From the NCBI GenBank assembly GCA_024867545.1, contig JANFNE010000052.1, positions 372,001 through 436,000 of the forward strand: DNA of 64,000 nt. Direction: 5' to 3'. The stretch comes from Phytopythium helicoides (Eukaryota; Oomycota; Peronosporomycetes; Pythiales; Pythiaceae). Positions 1 to 11,970 of this stretch are shown here, piece after piece. The notes under the pieces were generated by a model, which did no database searches, was not told where the DNA came from, and worked only from the letters and a program-made list of their open reading frames with translations. Positions within the stretch are counted from its first letter, which is position 1, and every line of letters begins with the position of its first letter. The position numbers were made by a program, and so were the translations under genes.

Positions 1-528
1 GGGTTTCTGCAGGTCGTCGATGGCGGTGCCCTCGGCGAGGAACTCTGGGTTGGAGAGCACCTCGAACTGCAGGCCCTTGGAGTTGGCGCGCAGCACGGCC
101 TTGATGGACTCGGAGGTGCGCACCGGCACGGTGGACTTTTCCACGACGATCTTGTTGGCGGTGGCGACCTCTGCGATCTTGCGCGCGCAGGCCTCGCAGT
201 TCTTGGTGTCCGCGGCGCTGCCCGCGCCGATGCCGCTCTGCTTGGTGGGCGTGTTGACGCAGACGAAGATGATGTCGGCCTCGTTGATGTACTTGTCGAG
301 GTCGGTCGAGAAAAAGAGGTTCTTTCCTCGGCGCGCGTCCACGAGCTCCTTGAGCCCCGGCTCGTAGATGGGGATCTCGTCCGGGTCGTTCCACTTGGCG
401 ATCTGCGCCTCGGAAATGTCGACCACCACCACCTTGATGTCGTGGCAGAAGTTGGCGATCACGGCCATCGTGGGCCCGCCCACGTAGCCCGCGCCCATGC
501 AGCACACCGTCATCTTGAACTCGCTCAT
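1..528 (-). CDS. UGDH: UDP-glucose 6-dehydrogenase, N-terminal part (cut by left edge)
   Basis: Oxidises UDP-glucose to UDP-glucuronate with two NAD+, supplying cell-wall and glycan precursors in the cytosol. The reading frame is open from an ATG at 528 to base 1 (176 codons) and would continue beyond the window. Visible are the N-terminal Rossmann dinucleotide motif GAGYVGGP near residue 13, the acidic VVVVDI strand end that binds the NAD ribose, the NTPTK segment near residue 90 and the EKSTVP and [10 protein letters not shown] motifs of the UDPG/GDP-mannose dehydrogenase family. The start is chosen because [17 protein letters not shown] matches the usual distance between start and glycine motif in eukaryotic UGDH. 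No frame break is seen in this part. The catalytic cysteine and UDP-binding domains lie outside the window. Family assignment is secure; the remaining two thirds are not visible. Confidence 0.92.
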   Translation of the reverse strand, partial: MSEFKMTVCCMGAGYVGGPTMAVIANFCHDIKVVVVDISEAQIAKWNDPDEIPIYEPGLKELVDARRGKNLFFSTDLDKYINEADIIFVCVNTPTKQSGIGAGSAADTKNCEACARKIAEVATANKIVVEKSTVPVRTSESIKAVLRANSKGLQFEVLSNPEFLAEGTAIDDLQKP

Positions 529-1682
529 TTTGGACTCAACAGGAGCGCTGGGAAGCCTCGAAAAAGCTGGAGAAAGGCCTGGAGCTGGAGCTGGAGCTGG
601 GCTTGGACGTGGCTGCCGCGCGGCTTTTTGAATAGTGAGCCGCCGACTGAAGCTTCGGCGAGGGTCGCTGACGTGCTGCTATCATTAGTCGCTGTACACT
701 TGTGGTTTGTATGTGGGGGAAGGGGGGGGAAAGTGACGTGCGGATAGTAAGAGGGTGACGGAGTGATGGTACTTGCGTCGCCGCAACGTTGATCCGATCC
801 GTGCCGATCCCTGCGGGTCTGCGCAACGTTGATATTTAGTCGAGATGATTAGATTACTTTAATGAGTACTTGGGTTTTGTATATATAGAGACGTGATAAT
901 ACATATATTGCGTGAAATTGGTTATGCGAGGGGAATCTGGACTCGGGATACCTTCGCGCAACCGCACAAGTTGAAGCTGACTGGCGGACCGACCTGTGGG
1001 TCGGCGGATCTGCTGTGATGCTCCCAGCTGACGCTTCTCACATGCTGCGTGCTTGTCTACGGCGCTAACGTTCAACTGAATCGTGAGAAGGTGACGCCAT
1101 GCATGTGGCGGACCGGTCAGAAACCGAGCGAGTTGACAAACCCACCCGTAGGCGATCTAGCCCAACGGCACGGACGGTTTTGGATATTCAATCTCCTCCG
1201 CTGAAGCGACTACACTTTTAGCTGACGAATCACTCGATCATAAAAGTTGCGAGTCTCGCGTCGCGCCATGAACTCGCAAAGAAACACATGGAACGGTGAC
1301 GATTTGTCATTGACGCAATGTGCGTCAAGACTGCCCAGCCCGTTCTCAATCTCAACGCAAGCATCGTGTCGCCTCAACGGTTGAGTCAATCGTCCTGTCC
1401 AGCGTTCGACGCCCGTCCAACGCCCCCTCCTCGACGCCTTTAGCGCGAGAAGACGACGGCGTGCATCCCTTCCTCTCGACCGTGGCATCTCATTCCTCGT
1501 ACATCATACCTCTCCCAATTGATCCCCCGCTGTATCCGATCGCTCAATATGACACGCAACTATCAACTCTCACAGGCGGCCACGCACAACCGCAGGATCA
1601 GAACGCCAAAGATCCAACAGCTACGCGCGCCGAAGCCCGCTCGTCCTCGCCCCCACAGGCCTCGTACCGTACTTTCAGCGCA
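529..1682. other. Divergent intergenic region and 5' leader of the acyltransferase gene
   Basis: No convincing gene. The stretch from 1320 is open in the frame of the downstream acyltransferase, but its predicted residues are Ser/Pro/Arg-rich and look like untranslated leader. A short GGAGCT repeat lies near 580-600. Promoters for both flanking divergent genes must be here, but I see no decisive element. Confidence 0.6.
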
Positions 1683-3235
1683 ATGAGCAAGCCCTCGGCG
1701 ACGGCGGCCATGCCGCTGCGTCCCCAGGGCGCCGGCTACGCGTCCATCTCCATGTCGGTGGCCCCGAGCCCGAGCTCGAGGCGCAATCCGTTCGTCTACG
1801 ATTCGCCCGTGACGACCTACGAGCGCTGCAAGATCGTGCTGCTGTGTCTGCTGGGCGTCCCGCTGCTGCGCCTCGTGCTGCTGCTCGTCATCGTGCTGTT
1901 CGCTGTCATTCTGTGCAACGTGGCGCTGCTCGGGTATTCCCCGGCGCCGGGCAAGCTGCTGCCAAAGTGGCGCAAATGCGTCGCGGGGGCGCTGCTCCGA
2001 CTGCTCGCCAGAACGGCGCTGTTCGTGCTCGGATACTACTGGATCTCGGTCAAGTACCATGATAAAGCCGCGTCCAAGCGCCTCCAGCGCATCGTCGTGA
2101 GCAACCACATCTCGTTCGTCGACGGCATCTACCTTTACTACCTCCTCGAACCAAGCATCGCCATGAAGGCAGAGCTCGCGCACATTCCGCTCGTCGGCCG
2201 CGTGATTCAAATGACAGATCCGATCCTTATCGATCGCAACACGTCAGAGGGCCGCCAGCGCGCCAAAGCAGGAGATCAGCGACCGCGTAGGCGACACTGG
2301 AGCGCCTCCGCTGCTCATTTTCCCGGAGGGAACAACCTCCAACCAAAAGTTCCTCACCAAGTTCAAGGTTGGGTCCTTTGCGTCTGGCGCACCGTGCCAG
2401 CCCATTGTCCTGCGGTACCCGTATCGCCACTTTGACGTGAGCTGGACGCCGACCGTCACTGCTGTGCACCTCATCTTGCGTATGCTGTGCCAAGTCTACA
2501 ACAATATGCAGGTGGAGATTTTACCGCCCTACTTTCCTTCTGCGGTAGAAGAGAGCAACGCCGAGGAGTACGCCGAGAACGTCCGTCGTGCGATGGCTGC
2601 AGCTCTGGGCGACGTGCAGTGTACGAACCACGCGTTTGAAGATGTCGCCATGCTCATGCAAGTCGGCGACTACGTGACGCGCCACGTCGTGCCGGTGACC
2701 GACGTGGGTGAAATTGCCACCCTTGACAGCGCTGCGCGGCGCAGACGCGAACAAGCTCGTTAAATACTTCAGCAAGCACGACTTGGACCAAGACGGACAG
2801 CTGTCGCTTGAAGAGCTCCAAAAACTATTCCCAGCAGACGATCCGGGCCTCGTGCAGCAGCTCTTTTACCTCGTCGATGTCGATGGCAGCGGCCAGATCG
2901 ACTTTCGAGAGCTCTGTCTTGCCCTCAAAGGACTCAATCCGAGCGTGGGCGAGGCCGATTTGGAGCAATTTGCCTTTCGGCTCTACGATCAGGACGGCAA
3001 CGGAATTATCGATGCACAGGAGCTCGAGAAAATGCTGACGTTTGCGGAGAGTTTCTACGGTATTGCGCCACCTGAGGCGTTCGAGCAAGAGCTGGCTGCT
3101 ATCACGCAAGCGGGTAATGGACATGTTGAGGTATCATTTGAGCAGTTCCAACAACTTTTGCAACAAGCTCCAGAGTTGCTCGGCCATGTGCGCTCTCGCC
3201 TAGAGCTACTGCGTGGCTCACTGCGCGAGGACTAG
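1683..3235 (+). CDS. Lysophospholipid acyltransferase (LPCAT/AGPAT type) with C-terminal EF-hands; two frame breaks
   Basis: Transfers acyl groups from acyl-CoA to lysophospholipids, probably in the ER membrane. After a Ser/Pro-rich head, a strongly hydrophobic segment (about residues 55-80) precedes the acyltransferase core with the catalytic NHxxxxD motif (NHISFVD) and the FPEGTTSN motif. The C-terminus carries at least two canonical calcium-binding EF-hand loops (DLDQDGQLSLEE, DVDGSGQIDFRE) and a third, DQDGNGIIDAQE, as in LPCAT1/2. The frame breaks twice by one apparent extra base: near 2268, just after the DRNTSEGRQRAK segment, and in the GGG run near 2706-2708, before the EF-hands. Removing one base at each place gives a continuous product of the usual family size, so sequence error is likelier than decay. 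Start taken at the ATG at 1683, since codons upstream are low-complexity. Substrate preference (LPC or LPA) cannot be told. Confidence 0.85.
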
Positions 3236-3357
3236 TCACGTAGTGGTGCGAATCACAAGTGGTTTATCACTATTGTGTTATGAGGCAAGAATACACTGCT
3301 CTTCGTCAGCCGTGCAAATACAAAAAAGTTGCAGACTAACGCGCACAACTGTTGTGG

Positions 3358-6300
3358 TCACGTTGCCTTGCTCGCTTTGTGTCCGTGTGTAGCTCCTGTT
3401 CCACCACTACGGGGAAGCAAGAACATGCTGAGGATATCACGGTTGGCACCGAGAAACTCAAGAGCCTGACTCTCGATTACTCGTCGAGTGGAAGGAACAA
3501 GACTAGCTCCTCCACGCCCGACACGCGATTCGGCAAGAGCCACAGCACCACGCAAATCCCCAGTGTCCTTGTAGAAGTTCACTACGTCGTCCACCAGCTG
3601 GCGAACGCCGTCGTCTTTACCAAGAAAGCCACCGAGCGCGACGCAGAACTCTTGGAAGCGGTCATGATATAGCGCACTGGCCCACCGACCTCGGAAAAAC
3701 TCCACCCAATCCGGTACACGCCCGCTCGAGAAACTTGCTACTGCGCTGTTGAGGTATGACTCGTGCATACCCACAACGCATTGGAGGTTCCCAATCTCGA
3801 CTCGATCTGCTCCAAGATATTCCAACCGGCTGACCACGCCTAGATCATCCACATGCAAGCAAGTGTATCGTTCCGATTTGGCTGTAGGGTCTGACTTGGA
3901 CGACACATTGGTGGGTAATGCTTGCAGTGACAGGGTGTTCGTGAGAGATGGTATACTAATCTGGACATACGACTTGCCGCCAAGCACGGTAGATGTCCGG
4001 ACTACAGGCATGAGCATTTCTGGTGGAGGAGAGACAGTCGTTTGGGCGTGTTTTGGAGAGTGTGGAGCCACATCAAGGCCGCTGGAAAGACTCTTTCGCT
4101 TCACTAGCGAGCTCTGGGATCCAGATGGAGTGCGCTGGAGTGCTCCGACAGCTTGGTTCGCTTGAGCCAGTGAAGTACTGAATGGGTCAACCAGACGAAG
4201 AAGGGAGCTTGCTAAGAGTGCACCACATTCACGGCTGTTGTAGTGCTCGTGTAGCTTCACATTCATAAATCGACGAGAGAAGCGGCAGAGGCTGCCAGCC
4301 CCAAGAATGTTTGGGTCCGTAGTCCTCATCTCACCACTAACTACAAGTCTGCCGTCGAAAACCAGACCGCTTTCGTTGATGGCACGAAAAATGTCATAGT
4401 CTGGATCGTTGTGTTGACAACAGAGTAGCCAGCTGCAATGAAGAACTCCGTCGGAATGTGACGTGTCGTGATGTGGAGAGCTTGTTGGAGAATGGTGGCT
4501 ACTTTTCGCTCCAGTGTGATGGTGGTCATGACCATGAGTCTCATGGTGGTGCTGTTGGAGGTTGGTTGGATGATGAGCTCTACCGGAGGCAGCCACGTGA
4601 TAGCCTGGCCCATGGTGTTTACATCGTCACTGCTTGATGCAGCTGCTCCAGGAATTGCAGACACGACTCGAACACCTTCCAAGGCGTTTTCCTTGCTGGT
4701 GACGAGACCAACGATTTTGAAATGGTTGTAGGTCTTTATACCGCGGTCGATAAACTCGCGCTCAATTTGTGCGCGAATTACAGTGTCTTCAAACAGACCC
4801 TCTCGTGGAGCTGGACTCACATGCACAACGCGCGAGCCTGGAATTCCACGCGCAAGAAGACCTTCAATAACTTGGAGTGCAAACAGTGAGCTTCCGTATA
4901 CAATGATAGGGGTGCCCGTCGCTAGGTTCGTGCTGAATTTGTTCTTGAAGAAATTGAGCTGCTTCGACATCTCCCATAGGGATCATTTTGCGTGGAATCG
5001 GCGCTGGAGTGTAAATATCTTCACCGGAAAAGCTTGAGTGCTTACCGAGTGCTGTGCTAGTACCATCATGGAGGCCAGTTGTCAATGCCAAATAGTCGTA
5101 GGGTACGCATGACCCATCGATGAGAAGCACTGCTCTCGCCGTTCGATCAATGCGAACAACTCGACTCGATATAACTCGAATTTGCGTTTCGAGACTAAAC
5201 TGATCGATTTCAGCAGCGGAGTAGGTGCTCTTTCTCGCAAAGTCACTCATCGCTGGCACGCTGGATGGTTGATCTGTATCCCGTGCGGCCATCTGAAGGC
5301 CAGTGGGAGAGATCAGCGAGATATTTGTAAATCGTAGGTACGGAATAGTCAGTAAGCGCTGACAACACGAGATAGCGGCGTCAGATGCACCCACGAAGAC
5401 GATGCGTTGGTTTAGGCGCAGCTTGGGCTCGGACAGCAACTTCTTTGTCAGCACAAACAATGCGAAGGCGTCATAGCTAGCGGTGTGTGCAATTCGCTCA
5501 ACGTCATCAGGATAATCAGCAAGTTGATCACTACTGATCTCGATGCTTCTTCTTGGAGGGGCTAATACAAACTCCTGTAAGACGGGACTAACATTTGCAG
5601 CACCTGATCCCGTCGGTATTTGTAGGAATACGCACGACTTGTGAATTGACGGAGAATCTCGTGAGAATGAAGCGAGCACACTGCCATTAGAATTGGGTTA
5701 AGTAAAAACACCCCAAGAATTGCTTGCTCTTTTGACCGATGAAACTGCATCTTGACAAAGCGATCAAGATCAAAATGGTTCTTGAGCGCGCTAGAAAAGT
5801 CATGATCTCGCTTGAGTGATACAAATCCGACGATAGATTTGTTTGCCATGACCGAAAAGGCAACATGCCGGGGATTCTCCTCCATGGCAATATCACCCTC
5901 TTCACTCGCAAGTGCAACATCATTTTGAACAGCAATTCGAGTATTTGGATCAACACTTTGTAAGAGCTCATTCAGAGCGTCGACCTCAGACGGGGATATT
6001 AAACGTTGCACGGCCAGGTTAACCGGATCCAGTACTCGAGTGCCGCTGCTTGACACCGGATTGAAGAAGGAAATTGCATCACGATGAAGAGCGTAAAGAG
6101 CATGCGTGAAAGTGCTTTCAGCTTTTGGAGGAACACAGCTAAAGAGTTCAAGGAAAGCCGGCTCTGGCGAAGTCGTGGGGAGAGTCATGAGGCAAAATTC
6201 ACGGCCGGGGAAACTTGCAAATGCATGAACGAGTAAATCTATGGCCCATGCGTCTAGGTGGCTGTCAAGACAAAAGAGCTGTCACGACAAAGCAATTTTC

Positions 6301-8657
6301 GCTGGCTTCTTGCTTCTCGACCTGCGCAAGTGTCCCTCCTGGACATCGCTCGAGTAGTGCATTCTCAGTATCCACCATGCGCTGATATACTGGTGCGCTG
6401 AAAGCGTGTGTGGTATGCAATTTCGGCTGCAACCCGTCGCAACGCACAATCTCAACGCGCTTGCCACCAAAACTCGCGAATGCTTCGATAACGGTGTCAC
6501 AGTTTTCATGATACTTTTCAAGACGATTGCGAATAGTATCCTCGTTATCGTCAGAGCGCTGTACGACCTCAATTCCTGGTGGAGGTGGATTGAACTCAAC
6601 ATGATAGGTTTTCCCTGTCGACAAATCGACGCGTCGGCCAGAAATGCGCTTGATAACCTCTTGATCTGGCACGTCTAGCACGAGGACACTGTCGGGAATC
6701 ACGCCTCGAGCTAGCATAGTTTCTGCTTGCACCTTGGTGCGAGGAAATCCGTCAAGAAGCCATCCTCGCTCCATGCAATCTTGGTGTTGAAGACGTTCTA
6801 GAATAACGTCAATAATAAGCTCATCTGGGACTAACTCGCCTGCATCCATAAATCTTTTGGCTTCAAGACCGAGCGCTGCTCCAGCTTGAATGCTCGAGCG
6901 AAGCATATCGCCAGTTGAAAGATGGACCACGTCAAAACGCTCGACCAGCACCTCGCACTGCGTCCCTTTCCCGCCTGCTGGTGGCCCAGTAATGATAAGC
7001 TTTGGGGGCGACATACGCCCTGAACGCACAAGGTACCTAAACTTCTGCGTATTCTTCACATCGTGGGTCTCGTCACACAACACCTGTGCGATCGCGAGCT
7101 TGTTTTGCATGCCATTAACGCGTACTATTTTGCAATGAACAGAACTGAAAGCCCCAACAACAGCGTCACAGTTATCGTGAAAAGCTACTAGACGATGACG
7201 AATAGTGGCCTCCGTATCATCCTCACGCTGGATGAGCCGAGCTAGGATTGCTTCGTCTTGAGGTGGTGGATTGAACTCGAGGTGGTACGTCTTACCGGTT
7301 TCCGGATCAATTCGTCTGCCAGATATGCGTTTGACGACCTCTTCATCTGGAACGTCGAGTACCACCACAGTGTCTGGTAGGATCCCGAGCTTCGTCATGG
7401 CTTGAGCTTGATTAGCCGTTCGAGGAAACCCATCCAACAGCCAACCACGGTCTGCACAGTCTTCTTCCTGCAAGCGGTCGAGAATAACGTTCACAATGAG
7501 CTCATCCGGTACGAGCGCTCCAGCGTTCATATACGACTGTGCCTGTCGTCCAAGGGGAGTGTCTGCTCGAATAGCAGCGCGAAGCATGTCGCCTGTTGAA
7601 AGATGAATGACTCCAAACTCTTGACAAGCAACTCGCACTGCGTGCCTTTCCCTCCTGCAGGAGGACCGAAGATCACGATCCGCGGAGGGGTCAGTGTTCC
7701 CGCCTTGAGTGTTTTGAGGTTGCGCTTTGCCAGATCATACAATGGCCCGAGCTCGAAATTTTCCTGAAGCCTGGCCACGTCGAGCTCATCGGAGACAGCG
7801 AGCAGCCCAGATGCCCGATCCGTTGCAGGGTTATGTGCCACTAAGCACACGTTGTGATCATCCTGCGCCTGAATGAGCTCAGCAAGAAAGTAGGCTCCAA
7901 AAGTGGCGGCTAGTGCCTCCGATTGCGCGCTGAGGATCGGCGACAGATCATCATGGTCCTCAACACGTGCGCGACGGATGTGGGCAGCGGGCAGGAAATC
8001 TGATGAGGTGCACGCGTAGAGTGCGTACTGGTCCACTGTCTCCATTAGCTTTGGTGGGAACTGGTGCATGACTTCTTCATTTGTGTCTTCAAGGCCGCTC
8101 CGCCGAAGCTTAACCTTATCGAAAAACTTGCCTAGAATGGGCTCATTGTCCATTTCAAACTCGATTGGCAGCGCGATAACAACATGTCGACGCGTCGACA
8201 TGGTTGAAAAGAAAGCGTGAAGTAGAGACTTGAGAATTGGCGCTCGACTTGTTCCTCCTGCAGATGCTTGGCGCTGGGCAAAGTAAACCATGTACAACCA
8301 ATTTGCCGCCTTCAGGGGAAAAAGTGAGTGCTAGCTTTTCCGAGAGTGAGAGGCTAGTAAGGAGGCAATACGTACATGTGGAAGATCATACTTGTACTGC
8401 AAGTAATCGTGCACTTCCGAAGCTCCTGCTTCAGCTAGTTCCCCAGGTGGTGCAGAGTCAAACGCAGCAAACCCCAGAGTGCGGTCCGGACGATCGGGAT
8501 CTGCAGCTGTAAGCGATAAGAAAGCCGTCTCGACGACGGCTCCTACTAGAACCCGGCCAAAAAATCGCTTGCGGTCATCCGCACTCGGATAGTCCAGGTC
8601 GGCGACTTCCTGTTGGTCGCTCTCCAAGCTTCGACGCACAGAGTACGATGCCTCCAT
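3358..8657 (-). CDS. CFAP61: CFAP61-like axonemal protein with two adenylate kinase domains and C-terminal Rossmann region (gene B)
   Basis: CFAP61/FAP61 belongs to the calmodulin- and spoke-associated complex at the base of radial spokes in motile cilia. Order seen: ATG at 8657; CFAP61 N-terminal GNAT-like region (a 66-base intron at 8310-8375 splits it); adenylate kinase 1 with P-loop GPPAGGKGTQ and DGFPRT (about 7690-7070); adenylate kinase 2 with the same motifs (about 7010-6330); the CFAP61 middle block containing LYALHRDAISFF; then FAD/NAD-like Rossmann segments (VFVGASDAAI, IIVYGSSLFAL) and the CFAP61 signature around FRAINESGLVFDGRLVV. Apparent one-base breaks lie near 7618-7624, 6282, about 5590, 4915-4917 and about 4530; around them the frames join to give conserved spacing. 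The tail is His-rich. The kinase domains probably interconvert 2 ADP with ATP and AMP near dynein. It follows gene A by 210 bases on the same strand and has the same domain plan at its 5' end, so tandem duplication is inferred. Confidence 0.8.
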
Positions 8658-8867
8658 AGCGACTCCGCCCTTATGGATGGATAGGCCACAACTCGAAAGC
8701 ACAACGCAACTGCACAGGAAGCGGCCCCTGTGAACAGTCACGAGTTCCAAGCAGTAACTGTCCGTCGAGCATGCGTTGCTTTGCAACACCAACATCGACA
8801 AGTCGCCATTTGAGTTGTGAAAGGCTTGATTATTCATAAAGATGGCTCTACGAGTCTTACATGATGA

Positions 8868-11704
8868 CTAATGGCTGTTCCTAGAAGGTGGTGCGTCTTG
8901 TACAGAAGATCGCTTGGACATCGATGTCATGGATGCTCTGTCACTCTTTCTCTTCTTGTGCTTCTTCCCACCGAGACCGACAAGTTGCAAACATTTTATA
9001 CTCCAACAGTGCAGCGCGCGGGAGATTCCATTGAAGCCGAGTCCTTTGACAACAACGGGAGCAGCTTTTCTCGTTTCATGGTCTCCTGGGAAGCTCAAGA
9101 GTGCTTGGCTAGTGAAGGGCACCTCATCACGATGCAGAGCGTACAGGACATATGTCGAGGCTGATGTGCTGCCACCTGGTTGTTGCTGGACGCTCGGCAA
9201 AATTCGAGCCGTTGTGGACAAGGAAGGATCGCCTCTGATTGTGCGGAAACCTGCAGTGATTGCTAGACTAGCGCAGCGCTCAGGGAGACACAACAAGAGA
9301 CAGTCCTTATCGCGGAAATGCTGAAAAACTGTAAACGAAGCGCGTTAGCTCGCACAAGTAAGTGCCTTAAAAAAATGTAAGTACCAACCTTTCGGCAAGA
9401 AGAGCTGTGTCCTCGCCTCTATTTCGCTTGCCATGCTGAACATGGATATAGCCATGCAGTTGTTTCGCAATATGCAGCGTTCAACAGCGCCCAGAAATGT
9501 TTCTGCAATCTCCTCGATCGGGCGAGTCCCGTCCGCTTCGACAACTTCGCAGGCGCTACCAAGTGCGGCAGTCACCTCATTGCAATTGTCGTGATAGTTT
9601 TGCAATCTTACTCGCACTGTGTCAGCATTATCATCGCTTCGGGTAGTGCAGCGACTCGCAATCTCCTTGGTTGGAGGGGGATTGTATGTCAAGTGGTAGG
9701 AGGCGCCAGTTTCAGGGTCGAGCACTCGCCCAGAGATGCGCTCGACTACAATCTCGTCTGGAACGTCAAGCACTAGCATAGCATCTGGAACGATTCCTTT
9801 CTCCATCATCGCCTCTGCTTGAGCCCTTGTGCGTGGAAATCCATCGAGTAGCCATCCGCGGAGCTCACAATCTGGCTGACCTGAGTCGCTCGAGGATCAT
9901 TTCAATAATTAGGTCGTCCGGCACAAGCTCTCCAGCGTCCATGTATGCTTTTGCTTCGAGCCCCAACGGCGCACTCGCTTGGATACTTGAGCGCAACATG
10001 TCTCCTGTGGATAAGTGCACGACATTGAATGCGCGCACAAGCCACTCGCACTGCGTACCTTTCCCACCCGCAGGTGGGCCAGAAATGACGAGTTTTGGAG
10101 GGTATCGCAGCGAAAGTGGACGTCGGATACCGCGCACGCGATAGATTTCGTGGGTGATTTTGCGCTCAACTGCAGCAACCTGTGCGAGCACCATCAGCAT
10201 GAAAGATTGTTGATACTTTCATGAAGGTTTGCAGTACAGATTCTTGGTGCTCTCGGTAAACAGCGAGTCGCCGTCTCACAAGGGTCTCATCATCACGCGG
10301 CAATGAGATGAGGCGGTAGGTGATTTCTTCGGGTGGTGGATCGAGCTCCAGGTGGAACGTGCGACCTGTCTCTGGATCAACGCGACGCTCAGTCAGTCGC
10401 TTTACCACCGTTTCATCTTCGAGGTCGATGGCCACAACAATGTCAGGAAGTAGGCTGTTTGCTACCAACACTCGAGCTTGCATCTCTGTTCGCGGAAACC
10501 CATCTAAGAGCCAGCCTCGAGTTTCACAGTCTTCATTGCGAAGCCTGGATACGACCAGCTCTGTCACAAGCTCGTCGGGAACTAGGTCACCTGCGTCAAC
10601 ATAAGGCTGGGCTCGTTGTCCTGCTGCAGTGGCCTCGCGAATTTGTGCTTCCAAGATTTCGCCTGCTGACACGTGAATCACGCCAAACTCACGAGCCAGA
10701 AGCGCGCATTGAGTTCCTTTTCCTGCGCCAGTTGGACCCAACACAAGCACTTTCAGTGGCTTCTTTTTGCTACTCGAGGTGCCTACGGAGCCACGAAGCC
10801 GGTACATATCACCAAAAAGTTTGCCGTACTGCTCAACATGCGTTGACGGGATGGCGTCTGTGCAACCCAAGACGCCACACAGTGCTCTAGGTTCGGATCC
10901 TTCCGTCACCGTTTCAGCCACAAGGCAAACAGAGTGCTCGTTCTGGCTTGCTATTGCTGTTGGAAGTTCGTGTGGGTCGAACCAAGCTACATGAGCAGCT
11001 CCATCCTGCAATCGCGTCTGCATTGCCGAGGTTTCGACAACTGAAGCTAGCATTTCAGCGTCATCTGTCGTCGTCGCGAGCGCCTGACGAACAAAAACTG
11101 CAGGACTGTAATCAGAGCGAACAGCTCGAAAGAATCGGTAAAGTGCGCCGCTCGACACAGCAATCGTGTCTCGCAGCGAGAAAACGTGGTCGAAGAGTCC
11201 AAGTTCCTCGATAGGAACACCAACAGGCACGGCAATTGCAACCCCGCCAAGTCCTGGCTTGGCTGCAAACAGCGCATGAAGTATTGGCGTCAGTACGCGC
11301 GAGGTATCGACGACGGGGCTCTGGCTGAAAGCTGTAAGCAGTACGCAGCCATTGGGCCGACCGAAATGGAGTCGCTTCTGCAAATACTCGACAACTTCCG
11401 GCCATTGCGCTAAGCTCGCCGGGAGCTTGTCGTCGAAAGAAGCAAATCCAAGCATTGCTGAAGATACTTCCGAGTGGTCGTTTTCATCGTCTTCTCCCCC
11501 TTCGTCTCGCAACGACTCCCGGACAAGGGCCACTGTGTCGGGATTCGAAGTCTCGGCGCACAACGTGTAAAATGACGTAGCGATCAGCGCACCCGCATGT
11601 GTCAGTCCGAACAGCTTGCGCTTGGTCACCGCATCTGGAACAGGGAGGTCTCGCTCGACACGCTCGTCGTCAGCCTCGACACATTGGCGTACCGACACAT
11701 CCAT
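8868..11704 (-). CDS. CFAP61-like N-terminal region with two adenylate kinase domains, lacking the Rossmann part (gene A)
   Basis: Paralogue of the next gene downstream. From the ATG at 11704 it encodes a CFAP61-type GNAT-like region (LGFASFDDKLP matches LGFAAFDSAPP of gene B), an adenylate kinase domain with P-loop GPTGAGKGTQ and DGFPRT (about 10760-10210), a second with GPPAGGKGTQ (about 10090-9460), then a CFAP61 middle block including TYVLYALHRDEVPF. It then stops after a short basic tail (KKHKKRK) and has no C-terminal Rossmann domain, so it is a naturally short version or an incomplete duplicate. One 60-base intron at 9329-9388 restores the frame into the middle block; gene B lacks this intron. 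Single-base breaks sit near 10180 and 9873; in both cases one extra base disturbs otherwise exact spacing of the adenylate kinase motifs. Role inferred: nucleotide buffering at the radial spoke base of the zoospore flagellum. Confidence 0.75.
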
Positions 11705-11970
11705 CCTTGCCCTGCGCGGAGTTGCCACTTTCTCGTGATGAGGTGAACGCTCCTCAGATCGGTCGCCAAATTTGGCGCAATCACATCCTCAGCCAGCTAA
11801 CTTTAGTGCTTCTCCAAAATAATCATCTTCTCTCCCACCAAGCCTTCCTTCCTTGCATGGAGATGGAGTGGCATCATCTCTTTTTCTCAATGAGAACAAT
11901 CGCGAGACAGTGTGTGGTTGAAAATATCAGCAAACTGCTAGTGTTGTGGTGACCGATTTGGCATTTGGCC

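Noticed and set aside
1320..1682. N-terminal extension of the acyltransferase by 121 residues
   Set aside because: Low-complexity, no ATG-proximal conservation; treated as leader.
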